Positions 24,555 through 38,000 of a stretch of 64,000 nt of DNA are shown here, piece after piece. Numbering within the stretch: the stretch's first letter is position 1; each line of letters opens with the position of its first letter. This DNA is from Camillea tinctor (lineage: Eukaryota > Ascomycota > Sordariomycetes > Xylariales > Xylariaceae): positions 124,001 to 188,000 of the forward strand of contig MU394126.1 of the NCBI GenBank assembly GCA_022578605.1. Reading direction: 5' to 3'. The notes under the pieces were generated by a model. It saw only the letters and a list, made by a program, of their open reading frames with translations. It was not told the DNA's origin and did not search any database. Made by a program: the position numbers and the translations under genes.

Positions 24555-25070
24555 CTAGCTTCGTTTTGCTCCCAAGTCAATGTCGCTGCCGGGGCGGGCA
24601 AGGTTGACTCGCCAGTGATGCTTATTCACCGGATCTTTCTGGTATACGTTCACCTCGAAGAATTTATCATGACTCCCACATCTGAAGTTCTTGTAACTAT
24701 ATATAGTCAACACCACTCATAAACAATATCACAGTAACATATGAATGTGAAAGCTATAGTCAATTACTTACGCATTGAGCTTCTGGAAGTTAGCTTGAAT
24801 CAAAGCGTCCTCGTTGACCTCGACGAAGTCCTCGCCCTGGTCCTGGACTTTCGCAAAGTAACGCGTGCTTTCCTGTCGGCCGTAGTTGACTTGACGGACG
24901 AGCTGGATAACGTAAGGAGTTCCCAGATCTTCTAGAGATACTGAGGCCTCTTTTGGCGGGACTTCCTTCGGGTACGAAGCCCATTGCATGAAGGTGGTGA
25001 ACATGGATTGATGAGTGATATACTTTGGCTTGAAGGGCTCGATGGAACTGCAGCAAAACAAGGTAGCCAT
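24555..25070 (-). CDS. Orphan two-exon gene, 146-aa protein of unknown function
   Basis: Exon 1 (25070-24772) starts with ATG and runs 99 codons plus 2 nt to a perfect GTAAGT donor. A 75-bp intron with TTGAC just upstream of TATATATAG leads to exon 2 (24696-24555), which keeps frame for 46 more residues and stops. The product (MATLFCCSSIEPFKPKYITH... ending ...RPGSDIDLGAKRS) is hydrophilic, has no signal peptide or membrane segment, and is rich in Gln/Asp/Tyr in the middle. I recognise no family; a very distant thioredoxin/GST-like reading of the SLEDLGTPYVI region is possible but unsupported. The correct splice signals and sensible composition across both exons argue that it is real. It sits alone in the gene-poor region. 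Confidence 0.5.
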
Positions 25071-25720
25071 TGTAGTCTGTAGTAGCGAATTCTTAGTGAA
25101 ATTTCTTGAGGTTCTCTATGAGCAAGACGAAGCAGGTGCTGTGCCAGATGAAAATATCTACGGATTCCGAGCTGGAAGGGCGGCAGAGTTCATGGTATAT
25201 ATGCTTTTCTCCGTCTCATTCTGTCTCACTTCTTTTCGATTCTACTTGAAATCGCACTGAAGATCAATGAGGGGTTCGAAACAGTTTACATCCAACCATC
25301 GTTGTATAACTAGATGTATACATATGTGCAACACCACGGGATTTCCAAATTAGGAAAAACTGGGGGATTTTGGGCCTATAATCTATTAGATGCATATAAT
25401 CTATTAAGCATATATATGGTATTGAATACAACTCACCACCTATTTTCATTGCATAATAGTTTTCTATCGGGTATGATTGCCAATCGAGAACTTCGCCCCT
25501 AATTGAGAACTATTAGATATAAGTATCGATCTCACCACATCTTCCAGTTTACATTTTTTCCCCTTCTTCTTTCCTCTACGGTCGGCCCTGGTGGTGTAAC
25601 CGCATCCGTTCCCTACCTGACCGTCTTCGTTCCTTTTCCCTCTCACTACTAGGCTGCCTCCTACAAGCTGGTCTATCTTTGATCCTAGCAGGTTGCCTAT
25701 ACTCTTTTTGTTTTCTATAG
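25071..25720. other. Region between the orphan gene and the zinc-finger gene
   Basis: Should contain the 5' exon(s) of the zinc-finger gene, but no in-phase ATG exon could be fixed. A candidate ATG at 25416 with a GTATGA donor at 25471 is out of phase with the obvious acceptors (25720, 25741). 25200-25450 is AT-rich. Confidence 0.4.
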
Positions 25721-26396
25721 CCAACACCGATTTCTACTCAGGAGCCAGAAGAATCATCATATGGAGCACATAATACTAGCGACTTATCACTTGAGACTTG
25801 GCCGCTCGAGTTCGTTAATCCTCGCTGGCCTCAGGTCGGAAGCGGTGGACCGCTGCCAGAGGACATCGGGAGCCCATTATCACATCACGTTCCTGCTGGT
25901 CAGGATGGACACTTGCAAGAGGACTTACAGCCTATTATTGTATCTTCAGTTCAATCATCTACTATCTACAATCCTTTACCCCATCATCCATTACAAAACG
26001 ACTTCTCACCTGTTGCGTCGAGTTCAGCCGCTACAGGCACATCATCTCAGTCGGGATTCAGGTGTCCCGCATGTGGGCAAACTTTTAACAAACAATACAA
26101 ATTGAAGTGAGTACTATGTAATAAATATTAAAGAAATGCTGGGACTGATAGGACATGAATTTAGCACGCATAGCAAAAAGCATGCCCCTGGAATTCCTTG
26201 TGAGCTCTGTGACAAGACGTTTCGATACAAGAAAGACCTCGACCGCCATTGCCGCGAGAAGCATCCCGACAATTTCTCATCGCCGCCCTGGTATTGCTAT
26301 TATCAGGGATGCAAATACTCCAGGGAACGTGGTCGAGGGTTTAAGAGAAAGGCTCATGTCGAACAGCATATCAGGTCACAGCATGAAGGTAGCTAG
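25721..26396 (+). CDS. C2H2 zinc-finger protein, 5' end unresolved
   Basis: Coding sequence 25721(approximate)-26106 joined to 26165-26396 across a 58-bp intron (GTGAGT...TTTAG) that interrupts finger 1. After splicing it reads CPACGQTFNKQYKLNTHSKKH, written here as C-x2-C-x12-H-x3-H. Finger 2 is CELCDKTF...H-x4-H (C-x2-C-x12-H-x4-H). Finger 3 is atypical (WYCYYQGCKYS, C-x4-C, then a long spacer to H). The N-terminal part is Pro/Ser/Gln/His-rich and acidic (ETWPLEFVNPRWP), like an activation region. The frame is closed upstream by a stop at 25718-25720, overlapping a TAG acceptor, and has no ATG, so at least one 5' exon is missing. The stop at 26394-26396 overlaps a GTAGCT potential donor, so a further 3' exon is possible. 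Likely a DNA-binding nuclear protein. Confidence 0.6.
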
Positions 26397-26898
26397 AAGG
26401 ACATTAGACGTAGCGTATTATAGAGCTCATGTAATGGAAACATACCTACATCAAAGAAATCGTGTCTCTTGAGAACCCCTATTTTACCTTCTAAAGCCTC
26501 CTAGTATGTGAACCGATGACCAGAAAGCCACATATACGTAACCAAGTATTAAACATTCTCGAATAGATGAATAGGACCTGAAAGCATATCAACGTGGATT
26601 CTTGTTATTTTTAGTTTGGTTAGAAATAATGAATATAGTAAACACCCAGACAACGTTACTATACTGAAGGTATAAAAGACAAACGCAAGCAAAAGGCAAT
26701 ATTACACCGATATATCGAGAAAGACCATATGTTCCAGGTTACCTTGACTCGTAACATTACGTACATGCCTTCTAAACCTCTAAGAACGCTTTTTATATAC
26801 TTACCTAGTGTTTCCTACCAGCAGAGTATGCCGTTCATTGTAAACCCGGAATTTACACATATATGTATTAGCAGCACTATATAGAAGAGTATTTTTAG

Positions 26899-27198
26899 AA
26901 GTTCAAAGTTGACTTGTATATTCGACGTAATCCGAGCTACAGGCCGGAACAAAGGCCAGTCCCACGTATCAATGAGAAAGTTTCCTCTAAGCATCTAGTG
27001 TCACGAGCTAAAGACAAGGAGCTTGAGAATGATGGCACTGAGATAAGAGACCCGATATTAAATAGGTACAAGGGAGGTCTAGACGCTTCTATCGACCCCG
27101 CAAGAGAGAGTTCTTTAGGTAGCGACTATCCTCAGTCTAATCGTAACCGTTTGCTACCCCGTCACCCCCGGCCTTTTACTGACTTGACGATGATCTAG
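26899..27198 (+). other. Coding-like block, possible 3' exon (no ATG)
   Basis: A frame of about 99 codons opens right after a TTTTTAG acceptor-like site and ends at TAG. The predicted segment is hydrophilic, rich in Arg/Pro/Asp (YRPEQRPVPRINEK, then SSLGSDYPQSNRNRLLPRHP), with composition expected of a disordered tail. It could be a downstream exon of the zinc-finger gene, whose stop overlaps a GT donor, but the gap of about 500 bp would need another exon or a long intron. I cannot identify a family. Confidence 0.25.
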
Positions 27199-30100
27199 TG
27201 AACAAGATCTTCCGTACGACTTCCTCTAGCCCGGATCGATGTTATGTGTAAACTGTTTTGGTATTTTAACCTGAAGAGACTAACACGGGGAGCATGAGTC
27301 TAAACGTTGATGGCGAATGCTTTAGAACCCCTCCCCCCTTTTAACATTAGAGTAAAAGTTATGTCTCTAGCATGAGTTAATAGGGGGTCCGAAGGATACC
27401 TTCATAGGTAATACTGACTAAATATGTGCTTAGCTATTATTTAAACTCAGGGTGTATAGTGTTGTATTAAGAAGAAACGAATCGATAACCTTGGAAGTCG
27501 AGACAAGAAAGGTACCTACCTAGGTACCATTCTGTGCTTGTCCATTCATCCTGCTTATCCACCTACACAGTACTTATGCTGGCAAGGGCATAACTTGTCA
27601 TACAGACGGTGGTTTCCATTTAAACTTGAACGAGTACTTCTAAAGTACCTAGGTAGGTATTGAGAAGCAGACCGCCTGCTACAATGGCGGGCCGTTTGAG
27701 ATTTAAAGTTTATAGGTCACGGCATCGGTGTTTCAATGAGAGTGTCTGGCTCAACCTTAAATCCTATCTGGGTCTCTGCTTATCTAGGGATGCATGACCG
27801 ATGAATCCGTTCACCGGCTGGTATTGGCTAGCTGTGAGAAATGGTGACGACATGATGTTTGTCAGAGAAAAATGGAAGGCAAGAACCTCCAAATCCCCAA
27901 ATCCCCAATCCCCAATCCCCCCAAAGACCGATAGATAGGCACATGCATTCTCTCCACTCGTCATTATAAGGTAATTGGTCCCATTCCAATAAGACATGGG
28001 TGCCCAATAAATCATCCAACCCAACTCCAAATACTGACACCAAAAACCCTTGACTCGATTTCTCTTCTCCATCACTTCCTAACTACTACCTACACTATGC
28101 ACTTTGATTCTAACGCTTGACTTGACTATTAGTAGTATATTGAACTTCTAGCAAAAAAACCTATGAACCCAGTTTACTAAGTAACAACTCCATCAGCAAC
28201 CGGCTTGCCTCGTTTCATTTTATCCACATTCTATCCACTTCACACGCTCGAGAATAGAAGCTGGAAGCTGCTTAACCTTACGATTCAGCCAGTTGGGTCA
28301 GGTATAATCTTAGAGGCCTAGAGGGAAACGGAGAAGAAACAGTCTGAGCAAGACGTGGGTGATTCTTACTCATATCCTACAGACAGACACCTATAGTCGT
28401 TTGGATACCAAGGACCGGTCCTAGGCAGGATAGAGAACGTGTCATCGACCAGATATTACGCCAGGCATAAGCGGGCACAACGGAAAAAAAGCCCAACACT
28501 CCGAAATGCGGCTGGCAATCACATTCCAATGAGTCACCAGCAGCAAGAAGCACACCGCCGGTGACCAATAGCGACTCGTTGCCGATCTCTCTATTCAACA
28601 TTTCTACGCTACCACTTGTCTACCCTACAGCTTTGCTGCTTAGGATATGTTGGTTTGCGACAATTTGGAAAGAGGGGACAAGACGACTCAGTAAATTGAT
28701 AGCGGAGTCGATACTACGGTCTATCACTTTTACTGGCTTTAATGCATGTGTTCGATCTACGGCCTTTTTCGCATGAAGCCATATCACTGTGCCTCATTTG
28801 GCCATGAATGGGTACCTACCACTCAACGCTCGACCATATGCGGCCATAGCCAAGACGCCGCATTGGGCATCAGACAAGGCCATTCAATCTCTCTCATCGG
28901 CCGAGGCGACCATGTTGGTAACGTGAGCCCCTTGGAAAACTATACACTGAAAACTCCTTGCTTGCCCAACATGTCAGGACCGGAGACGTGGACATTCTGA
29001 CAAAATCCCATTGGAGCTGTGACTAAAGAAGGCTTGCCACGTCGGTCCGACAGGGTCTGGTTATATTGACAAACTTTTGTCTAGACTTGAGGGGTTTTCT
29101 TCGAAGTTGCAGCCGGCTGCGCGTGGCGCTTGCAACTATCTCGAATCGCGGCCAATGACGAAAATTGGTCCAAGATGTGCGAAATGGGGCATGTGAAGAA
29201 GCAGCTGCACGAAACTCCCAACGGTTAAGAGACCGAGGGGTAACCTATAGCTTGTGGTAAGGGTCTTTTTGCCAAGAAGGACCTGCATCGAAGCTAGCGG
29301 TGTGAGGGTTTGAAGGGTCGGCAAGGTAGGGCTGTGTACCTGACGATCAGTGTGTCTGTTTATGAAGTGTCCGGAATTTGTGCCTTTTTTTTTCGCGGAT
29401 CCGACTCGTTATACGAACACTAATTTCTATGCTGTCAGTGTACGGCCCCCCTTCCGGTCACTCTAGGCCCACTCAGTCACCCTTTTCTTCATAAGTTTAC
29501 CCGTTGTCGACGGCGGGTTTGACTATATACATACAACTCATCTCGACTTGTTGGAATTCTGCTAGGTTAGCGCTAAGCGACTATAGCAGGGGAGGGGGGA
29601 ATTTTTTTTCTTCTTTCCTCTCAGAAAAATTTCTTGGTGGTCGCCACTAGACTAACAACACCAATAGTCGATGCATGCAGACAACGTATAGGCACACAAA
29701 CAAGTAACGCAAGTCATGTCACTCGCATGACGGCATCTCTTCCGGCCACGGAAGCATCATGGCGCTCCATCGTAGAAAGGTAGCTCTAGCAAGTCATGCT
29801 AGTTTCTCGGGTCACAGGAAGCCCATCTAGATCCTGGTAGCATTGTCAAGCTCGATTCCCTGATAGCGTGCCACATAGATGTGAAGATTTCCATCAATTA
29901 CTGGTCGCTCTATTGTACCAATCTGCGACTTTCCATCTCACCTTCACGGTCAACGACATAGTTATCGGTCAAACTGCATACAAGGTTATGGTCAGCAGCT
30001 CGTCAGCGAGGTGCAGCCTACATTAGATTGATAAGATTCTGCTTCGACCAACTGGCTCCACGTGTCGGTAATCTTCGGCAAGGTCGTTCATCAAAGCAGT

Positions 30101-30882
30101 TCAGCCGACGAAATATTATAGTCTTCTTAGCTGCGGGGATGAGAAGTAGGGGGGAGGGAGGGGAAAAGAGTACGTCCGTATAGTACGTCCGTATAGTACT
30201 ACCTTCATTCAATATGCGCACAGGTTTAGTGCAGGTAAGTAAGTAATATCCCTCGGAGACATATGTACCAAGATGGCTGGCTTGTCGTTCCCTTTTCTGG
30301 GTATTCTTATTTGTCGGACTTGGCTCCTAAGGTAGGAATTATGTATGGGACCTACCACATGCTACCCACACCACGGGGGTCAATGTCAGGTACCAGGCCA
30401 ATCGGATTGGAAAACCGTGTTCTAGTACACTAAGCATGCAGCAAAAGCTTTCTTCCATCCTTCTTTTCTTTTGTTGGTTTATTAGGGCGCCCGGTCTTTG
30501 TCATTCCATTGTTCTCTCCTCCCGTCTAGATCTGCCCGGCACGCTAGCTTGTTCCTTGCGTCCTTCCCGCCTATCATCAGCCCTAAAATTAGGAGTGCAA
30601 AGGTGTACCCAGGCACGCTTGTTGCCAAGCTTCTATTACTCGTGACTACGCCTTTCTTTGTTTTTGGGTACGGGGACTAACATCTTCTAGAACGGCTCGG
30701 TGGGTAATTTGGATAAACGGTCGGTTTACATGACCGAACACTTGGTATCCGCAACTCTTGGCTCCAAGGAGATGGCGTGAAACTTACCCTCCGTCCTGCT
30801 ACTAAGTGGGAGCGCTTTGGGCTGCTGCCCTGATTCAGGAACAGGGGCGGAAGCCAATCGATCTTTTCGGGTTTGACCTCAC

Positions 30883-30902
30883 TCCCCCCCCCCCCCCCCC
30901 CC
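30883..30902. repeat. Poly-C tract (C20)
   Basis: A homopolymer of about 20 C, the second long C run in the window (compare 10890-10907). Confidence 0.9.
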
Positions 30903-31423
30903 TGCTGCATCCGCTGCATCAGGGGATTGGACCAGGAAATATTCTGACCCGCTGCTCTAAGATTCTTGCCTACCTGTTAGGGGCATATTCAGCATGCCTC
31001 CTATTCTTACATGGTACTATTGGCCAGCGCGAACAAAATGTGGTGCAGTAGAGTCCTAAGAGCCCGGCGCCAGCAGTCTTTGTCTGTTCAGACTTATATA
31101 AAGGCCCTCACACCACCTACCACTCTGGTATCTCTCACCCCCGTTCCCTCGCATAAACCAACATCGAATTCTCGATTTACCTTCTCAGGCTCTTTGTGGC
31201 TCATACTTTCCTTTACAACCCGTGATTCACTCCTTTATTACGGGACCTTACCTACTAGTTAGCTATATTATACAATCCTTTTGATCAGATCCGAAGACTT
31301 GCTTTTACAGCTCAGCAATCTTTATACGTCAACGACATCACTCAGTATAAAGCTATTTCATTTTGGCTATAACCTACGGTCCTTTATACACCAGTTGTAT
31401 ACCAACATATATCAATCATCACA

Positions 31424-32030
31424 ATGCACTTCCTCGCCCAGCTCGCTGCTTTTGCCACCGCGGCCACCGTCGTCAGCGCCAACACGATGACCTTCGTCAA
31501 CCAAGATGACACCCCACGTCATATCGTCTTCACCCCCAGCGAAGGATACCAACCTGTCAACTCGGTTGATGTTGCAGGCAACGGTCAAGTTACAGTCGAC
31601 ATCCCCACTTCTTGGATCGGAAACGCCTACTCTGTGAGCCAAGGTGCTCAAGATGCTCCTGGCATGTTGGCCGAGTAAGTATTCTGTACTGTCACCTATT
31701 CTGGGACCACGCTTACACATCTCTAGGGTTACTTTCCAAGGCTGGAACGACCTTACCTATTTCGATGTATCAGCTATTGTCAACCCCAATGATCACGTCG
31801 GTGTGAAGCAGATGTTCCCAGCTACCGAGATGAACGCCACCCCCAAATCATCTGTGTCCGGTTGCGAGGTCTTCCCCTGCAACACGGCCTACTACCAACC
31901 TGACGACGTCCAGACCGTGTCAACTAAGGAGACGGACATCATTATCACCCTTGGTACCCCCAGCAACGTCGGCTCGCGAGATGTCGAGAGCCAGCGGGTA
32001 TCTCGCAACTTTGTCCTCGGAAAGTTTTAA
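31424..32030 (+). CDS. Small secreted protein (fungal Dnase1-like / thaumatin-type fold family)
   Basis: Two exons (31424-31674, 31727-32030; 52-bp GTAAGT...TAG intron) encode 184 aa. A signal peptide (MHFLAQLAAFATAATVVSA) precedes NTMTFVNQDDTPRHIVFTP, the start seen in a family of small fungal secreted proteins often labelled Dnase1-like in databases. There is no evidence here for nuclease activity, and the beta-rich pattern resembles thaumatin-like proteins. Two cysteines (SGCEVFPCNTAYYQP) probably form a disulfide. The C-terminus has no GPI signal, so the protein should be released. A good leader (ATCACA before ATG) supports the start. It lies alone between two 5-6 kb gene-free stretches, a setting typical of niche-related secreted proteins; role unknown. 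Confidence 0.8.
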
Positions 32031-35000
32031 AGGCAATCAAAAAAAACCACGAAATGACACTTCGATTCTGGTGACGTACTTTACGCGCTGAGCGCCTACA
32101 AATGGACAACATGCTTATCGAGATACCCCCTGACCTCTTCACTTCTTTTATTCTCACCCCCACACATTACACAGCAAAGGCGTTGCAATTCTCTCCGTAG
32201 GGAGTTGGTTACTTGGATGGATAAACGGCATAGACTTGGGTAGGCGAAAATTCTCCAAAAGAGAAAGGGTGTTACGTGGAGTAACGCTGAATGACGGGAT
32301 TTGGGTAGAAAGAGGAGGCTTTCACTTTCCGCCTATCAATATTTTTTTTTATCGAATCTGCGTGTCTGGGTTTGGAAGGTCGAGTTACATCACGCCTTTT
32401 CGGGGAGGCGCAGCGAACTTGCATCACGTCTTGAAGATTTCAATCTCTCTCGCCAGCTCCCCCCCATCTGTGCAGACTTTCTGTATCCCGGGATACACTA
32501 TATCTTTCTCAACACTCATTGGCTTCCAGATGTTCTGAGCACCTCTCACTTATTGCGGTCTACCGTTCTTTGTATATATGTTTTATGAGGGAAAATACCC
32601 TATGTTAACTTCCGACCCCTGAAGTTGGAAGGAGAACAGTGCTCGAAAGAGCAGAAAAAATATACATGTTTTGATACGATACATACTCTGTAAAATCGCC
32701 TCTTTTTAGTCTACGTGATTCTAGGTACTGCTAAGAAATAAATTGAGTTGAATCGTGTGTCTAGGATGTTCGTACGTAAACACAGTTCATTTACTCGTCA
32801 GCAGATAGCCCTCTTTTTCATTTATTTTTAATACTTTCTAATTCAACGTGAATAAGTGCGAAGTGGTCTATTTCTCAACTCTCATGTGAACGTGCCATTT
32901 CCCCCCCTACCCCTTTGGCCCCAGCTTTCCTTGTTCCCGCAGTTGGAACTTTGGTTCCATGCCGCAACCCTGCTTTCTACCCTTCCATTGGGTCGCACGG
33001 TCATGTAGCCAATAATAACTTAATCGCAAGATTTTTTTTTTTAAAAAGGGTACGGAGTAAGAAAAAAAAAACTTCTTTGTTGGTCTTACACGCATGCTTC
33101 GCTCATTCCTTTATCTGTGAGAATGAGGTAAGATCAACATATCTTGAATATATATAACCTTATCCTCCTCCCTCCCTCTCCTTGCATACACAGTGAGACG
33201 TACATAGGAGTTTTAGATGCGGTACGACGCGGTTTAACTACATACTAAGAATAAGCCCGGAGATTTCGATTCGTGTTAGGTGTATGTACCTAGTTGTTGG
33301 TAATTGAATAGGTTCTCTTTTATGCATCTCTTTCTGTTTTGTTTTACGTACCCTTTTTGCTCAGCTCAGCTCAGCTTAGACCATGGTTTCTGTTTTCTGG
33401 CTTCGGTCATGGAAAACCCCTGTCCCCTGTCCCCCTGGCCCTCTCCCTCCCATCTCCGCCTTTCCCACCTCCGTCCACCTAACCCACCTAACCTAGTGTA
33501 GTTCGTAACAACTGACAGTCCCACAAAACCCTCGCTATTTTTTTTGGATTATTATAACCCTAGACAAAAGTACGTGGCCTGGCCTAAACTTACACTACCT
33601 GCCTTTCCTAGCGGCTGGTCCTTTTGGCGGGTTTCTCGGGAGGGATTTTGTTTTGGCGTCGGCGGTTGAGTTGTTTTAGCGTTGTAATGTTGGCGCCCCC
33701 CGGGGGATGGGGGAGGACGCTATGGTTTCAGGTTCAGGTGTGGTAGATGGTGGAGGGTAGAATGTCGTTGGCTGGTTACGTATGCGATAGAAAGTCTGGG
33801 ATGAAAGAAAAAAAGGGGGGAAGAAGAATTACTTGCTTTACCTACCGTTTTTACTTACAACTGGATGATAGAGTAAAGTGAGTATTTTTCTCTCTCCCTA
33901 TCACGAAGAATAGAATGAAACGAGCATGTCGGTATGTTATGTTACCGGCCTTGAAGCCTGGTAGTCGTATGCAGCAGGGTGGGTTGTTTAATTGAATACG
34001 TTAAATTGTGGTTTATGTCGGATTTGTTGTTCGGGGTTAGAGAGTGGAACAGGAACGAACGATAATAATCATAGTAATAATACGTTTATAGCAGCTTTTT
34101 TTTTGTTTTTAGAACACGTAAATGGACCTTCATTACACGGGACGCCCGTTGTTAATGCAAGCGCCGGCGCGCGCGAAAAGAAGAGGGGAATGGAAGAGAG
34201 AGATCTGCAGTGTAAGTTGGTCTAGATGTAAGTCGAATATTGATGTCTTCCCCAGATTCTGTAATCGAATTAATCGTATTTCTTTCCACTCATTGGTGGG
34301 TTCTTTTGTTATAAGTTGGGTAACCACACTATAACCCACTTAAGAACATTCCCCATCTCCATCTCGTAGCCCACAAACATACACTATAACGAGTATAGTC
34401 CAGAGTCCAATTATGTTGTTACATATGTGACGTGGACGAGGAGGATGTAGAGTAAGTATTGGATCTGCGTTCTTGTGTACAAAATGCAGTGTAAGTCCCG
34501 GGAGAGGTGTTACTAGTAACTACGAGTTTGTTCTTCCCTTGCTTCTAAAATCCCCAGTCCACGTGTTCATCCCATCTATTTCTGTTTCTGTTTCTAGTTT
34601 CTGTTTCTGTTTCTGTTATTGAGTCAATCAATGTTTCGTTACATAAAATAGAGTTAAACATTTTATGCTTAACCTAATTGAAACCATTGGGACGGCCACA
34701 ACCTCCACTAGTTGGTTATATGTATAGTCCTGCTGCAAGGTGGGTTAGACACATCAGATGAACCAAACATGATTCTGGCAATTGGTGGTTTTATTTCAAA
34801 CCCGCAAATAGGTCTATACTATCATAATATACTTTATAACTATTTGGGCAACAATCTTAATTAATAGAGCAACTAACAAATTGTACCCCAAGTAGATAAT
34901 AGGTATACAGAGTATAGAAATCATAGGAGTATTGCCTTTTGTGATTTCAAATAGCTGCTGCTTAGTAACTTCGCATGCAATCAATCGATTATTAAAATGC

Positions 35001-38000
35001 ATGCTACCGTATAGTCGAGATTCACCAGTATGTATATACGCCATCTAACCTAGATGCAAAAGTGAACTTGAATTCTAATTGTTCCGTCGGCTACCTGCAC
35101 TTACAATCTTGGAGGTTTCAAACTACTTTGCTTCTACATTCGATATTTATCTGAGATTGACTGGTTTGATATTTCATTGTCATCTCATATAAACCAGTCT
35201 CATATAAGTGAAGTTATTCACATCAATCGTGCCAAGACCGGCGGCCGTTTAAATAAACATTTCAAGGGTGGGAGAAAAGGCACGGAATTCCCACGAGGGC
35301 CAAGCCTTTTCCCGTCTCTTATTCTCCTGCTGATCGCAACGTGTCTTGCTGGGTGTTCCGGCAGAGGGAGTAAATGCGACTTCACTACGCCGCATTCGCG
35401 CTCGAAGGTCCCTTGGAGGATTGGGTTGCAGCGCAGATCTACCTACTCTTCAGCTCTAGCGCGAGACCCCTATAGACAAGCTAGCAGGCTCTAGGTTAGA
35501 AGGATGGGTTGCCTTCATTTGGGGGCTACATACGTTCCATATTTTCCTCCAACAACTAATTAGCCCTCAGATTGAGTAAATTATACTAGACTGGACTCCG
35601 TAGCAAGTAACCTATATCCAACTTATAGCATCAATGCGGATAGCAACAGTAGTGTATAGTACATCGCCAAGAAATATCGTAATATCAGACACCAACTTCC
35701 TATAGTCACGAGAGTGACACTACAGTTGACAAAGTATAGCGACTATTTCACCGTACCCCACCTAATCAATCTAATCAAAGTGCCCATCTACAAATGTTAT
35801 GCCATATTATATTCCGGTGTGGGGGAAATGCAGCAGCCCATTGCTTGGAATATGTTACACCTATAACTGATAATAAAACTTGAATTACAAAATCATGCTA
35901 TGAGAAAAGTTGTCTTTGTATATTATATATTGTCTTCGTACGATATATCACTTCGATATACACCGTGACCACTCAGGGGATTAATGTTAAACCACCCAAT
36001 ATATGACCACGAATATTTCATTTGACAATTTGTAATACAAAGTATATAATATTCTTCTTTAACAAAGTAGAGTAGAATAGGTTAAGATAAGAGCAGAGTC
36101 TGAGAAAATACCCGCAAGGGTTAGGGGTTTCCCATCACAGGAGTTCCTCTGTCACGTTGCCGTGGGTGTACATCGAGCTGATGATATGATTAGAGACACG
36201 TACTGTCATATAATTCACACGCATGTCTCATCAGTTTTCTTCATATACGATACACACGCGTTGGCGGTTTGCTTTATTATATGTCTTGCCTGCAGTGGTC
36301 TTAAACCCAACGTCCCCGTTGGCAACGACCCAGTTGGTGGTACAAGTCTGCCGAAGCATAAAGGAGAAAGCGGCAATGAGCAAGATGAGCCGATCGTGAC
36401 CGAGATATGCGTGGCTTGATGCATACATAGGTATACATGATTTAGCTAGGCTGGCTGCTTATATGCCAAGTAAGGCAAGGAGTTCACGTGTCACACATAC
36501 GCGCATGCTGTGAGTGACGATGGACTTCCAACTCCCTCGTTTTAGTTAACCCCCCCCCCTTTTCAATACATCGTGTATAGCTTTTCCGAGACCTTACTCA
36601 GACCCCTTGCGTTCTATTACATAGATACTAGAGCCGCCTAGAACCTCTGGCAAACGTGCAGTTCATATGATCAATGACCTGGAACATCCAGCAATTCGTA
36701 ATCTGGGACCTTTCCCCCTCATAGCCTACCTACACGTACTACACTACAATAAAGCCTCGCTCTGGGCGTGCGGAATCCGGCATAAGCTACTGGCCGTGGC
36801 ACAACTACGTATACGTACATGCATCGGTACACCAAGTACGGGACCTATGCTGTGACCGTTCACACACCCGGAGACCTCGAACCCGGAATCCGGTGAGCAG
36901 GTAGTACGTGGCCTGGATACACAATGTTCGGAAGTGCCTGGCCGGAACTTACTGCTTATCCCCGCCATTGGATAGAAAAGAGGGGGAAAAAAATAAAAAA
37001 TAAAAACCCACGAAAGCTGTGCCCCGGATTCTGAAACCTCTCGAATCATCTCTAGCTGTAATTCCGATATGGGCGTACAAGGCGACCAGATAGTTTGCCC
37101 AGATATGTAATGCACCATGTAGGTCTATGTATCATATCATATCATATCAACATTGCTGAGAAGCGCATACAGACTTCCAATGGCTCTTCTCGAGGTGCAG
37201 CGGAATTGTCTAGCCAGTGGCTTGAATCTATCATATTATACAGCCATACGTACGTATGTAACATAATATATGGACATGAAGAGAGGAGAAATGAATCATG
37301 CCGGGGAGTACATCCAGAGAAGCAAGCCGTCAGTCAGAAAGCCCAATAGCACCCGATTCGACCTAGTAGTCTATTTACTTATTATTCCGCGGTTTCATAT
37401 CGACACTACGGCATGGCGAACATCCTCTGAGAGTTCTCTAAAAACACGCCGTAGTTATCCAAGCTGTAAGTAATAATAACCAGAAATGAGAGAAATACGA
37501 TAAGCAGAGCAAGTGGCATGATTACATAGATACACACATAATAGATTTACCATCACAACCCCCAAGCATCAATCTTCCCCAGGAGTTGGTCGTAACTTGG
37601 AAAAGACGTAACCGTATATACAACATCGCCACATAGCCCTCTGGTGCTAAGCTAAGCTAACATAGCATCTACATCAACACAACCTACACCATCCCTAATC
37701 GACTCCCCCATCCACTGCCCAGTAGGCGAGCCTGCCAGAGTAATGTCTCCCCCGAAAAGCAAAGAAAGAGGGCGAAAAAGACACAACGAACAAGAAAAGG
37801 GGGGATAAAAGTAAGAAAGCGAAGAAAATACTAATACAAGACCAAAAGCAGAAGAAAAAGACAGAAGGCTTTTTCTGCTTTTTCCTCTTCCGAGATAATT
37901 AAAAAAACGCCTGGGCTGCTTTGCTTTGCTCTTCTCTGCTTTGTTCTGCATCGCTCATCTTATCTTCCAAAGCATACCTATCCATGCACGCGAAACCAAA

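Larger units (their letters stand above)
26397..31423. other. Long intergenic region (5 kb)
   Basis: One coding-like block without a start at 26899-27198 is listed separately. Otherwise I see only simple features: TACCTAGGTA words (27510-27530, 27645-27660), a short tandem GTCCGTATAGTAC repeat (about 30173-30199) and a C20 run (30883-30902). Short frames on both strands have no motif. Confidence 0.5.

Noticed and set aside
35177..35494. 105-codon frame with a hydrophobic segment
   Set aside because: No leader features, no splice support, mixed composition; consistent with chance.
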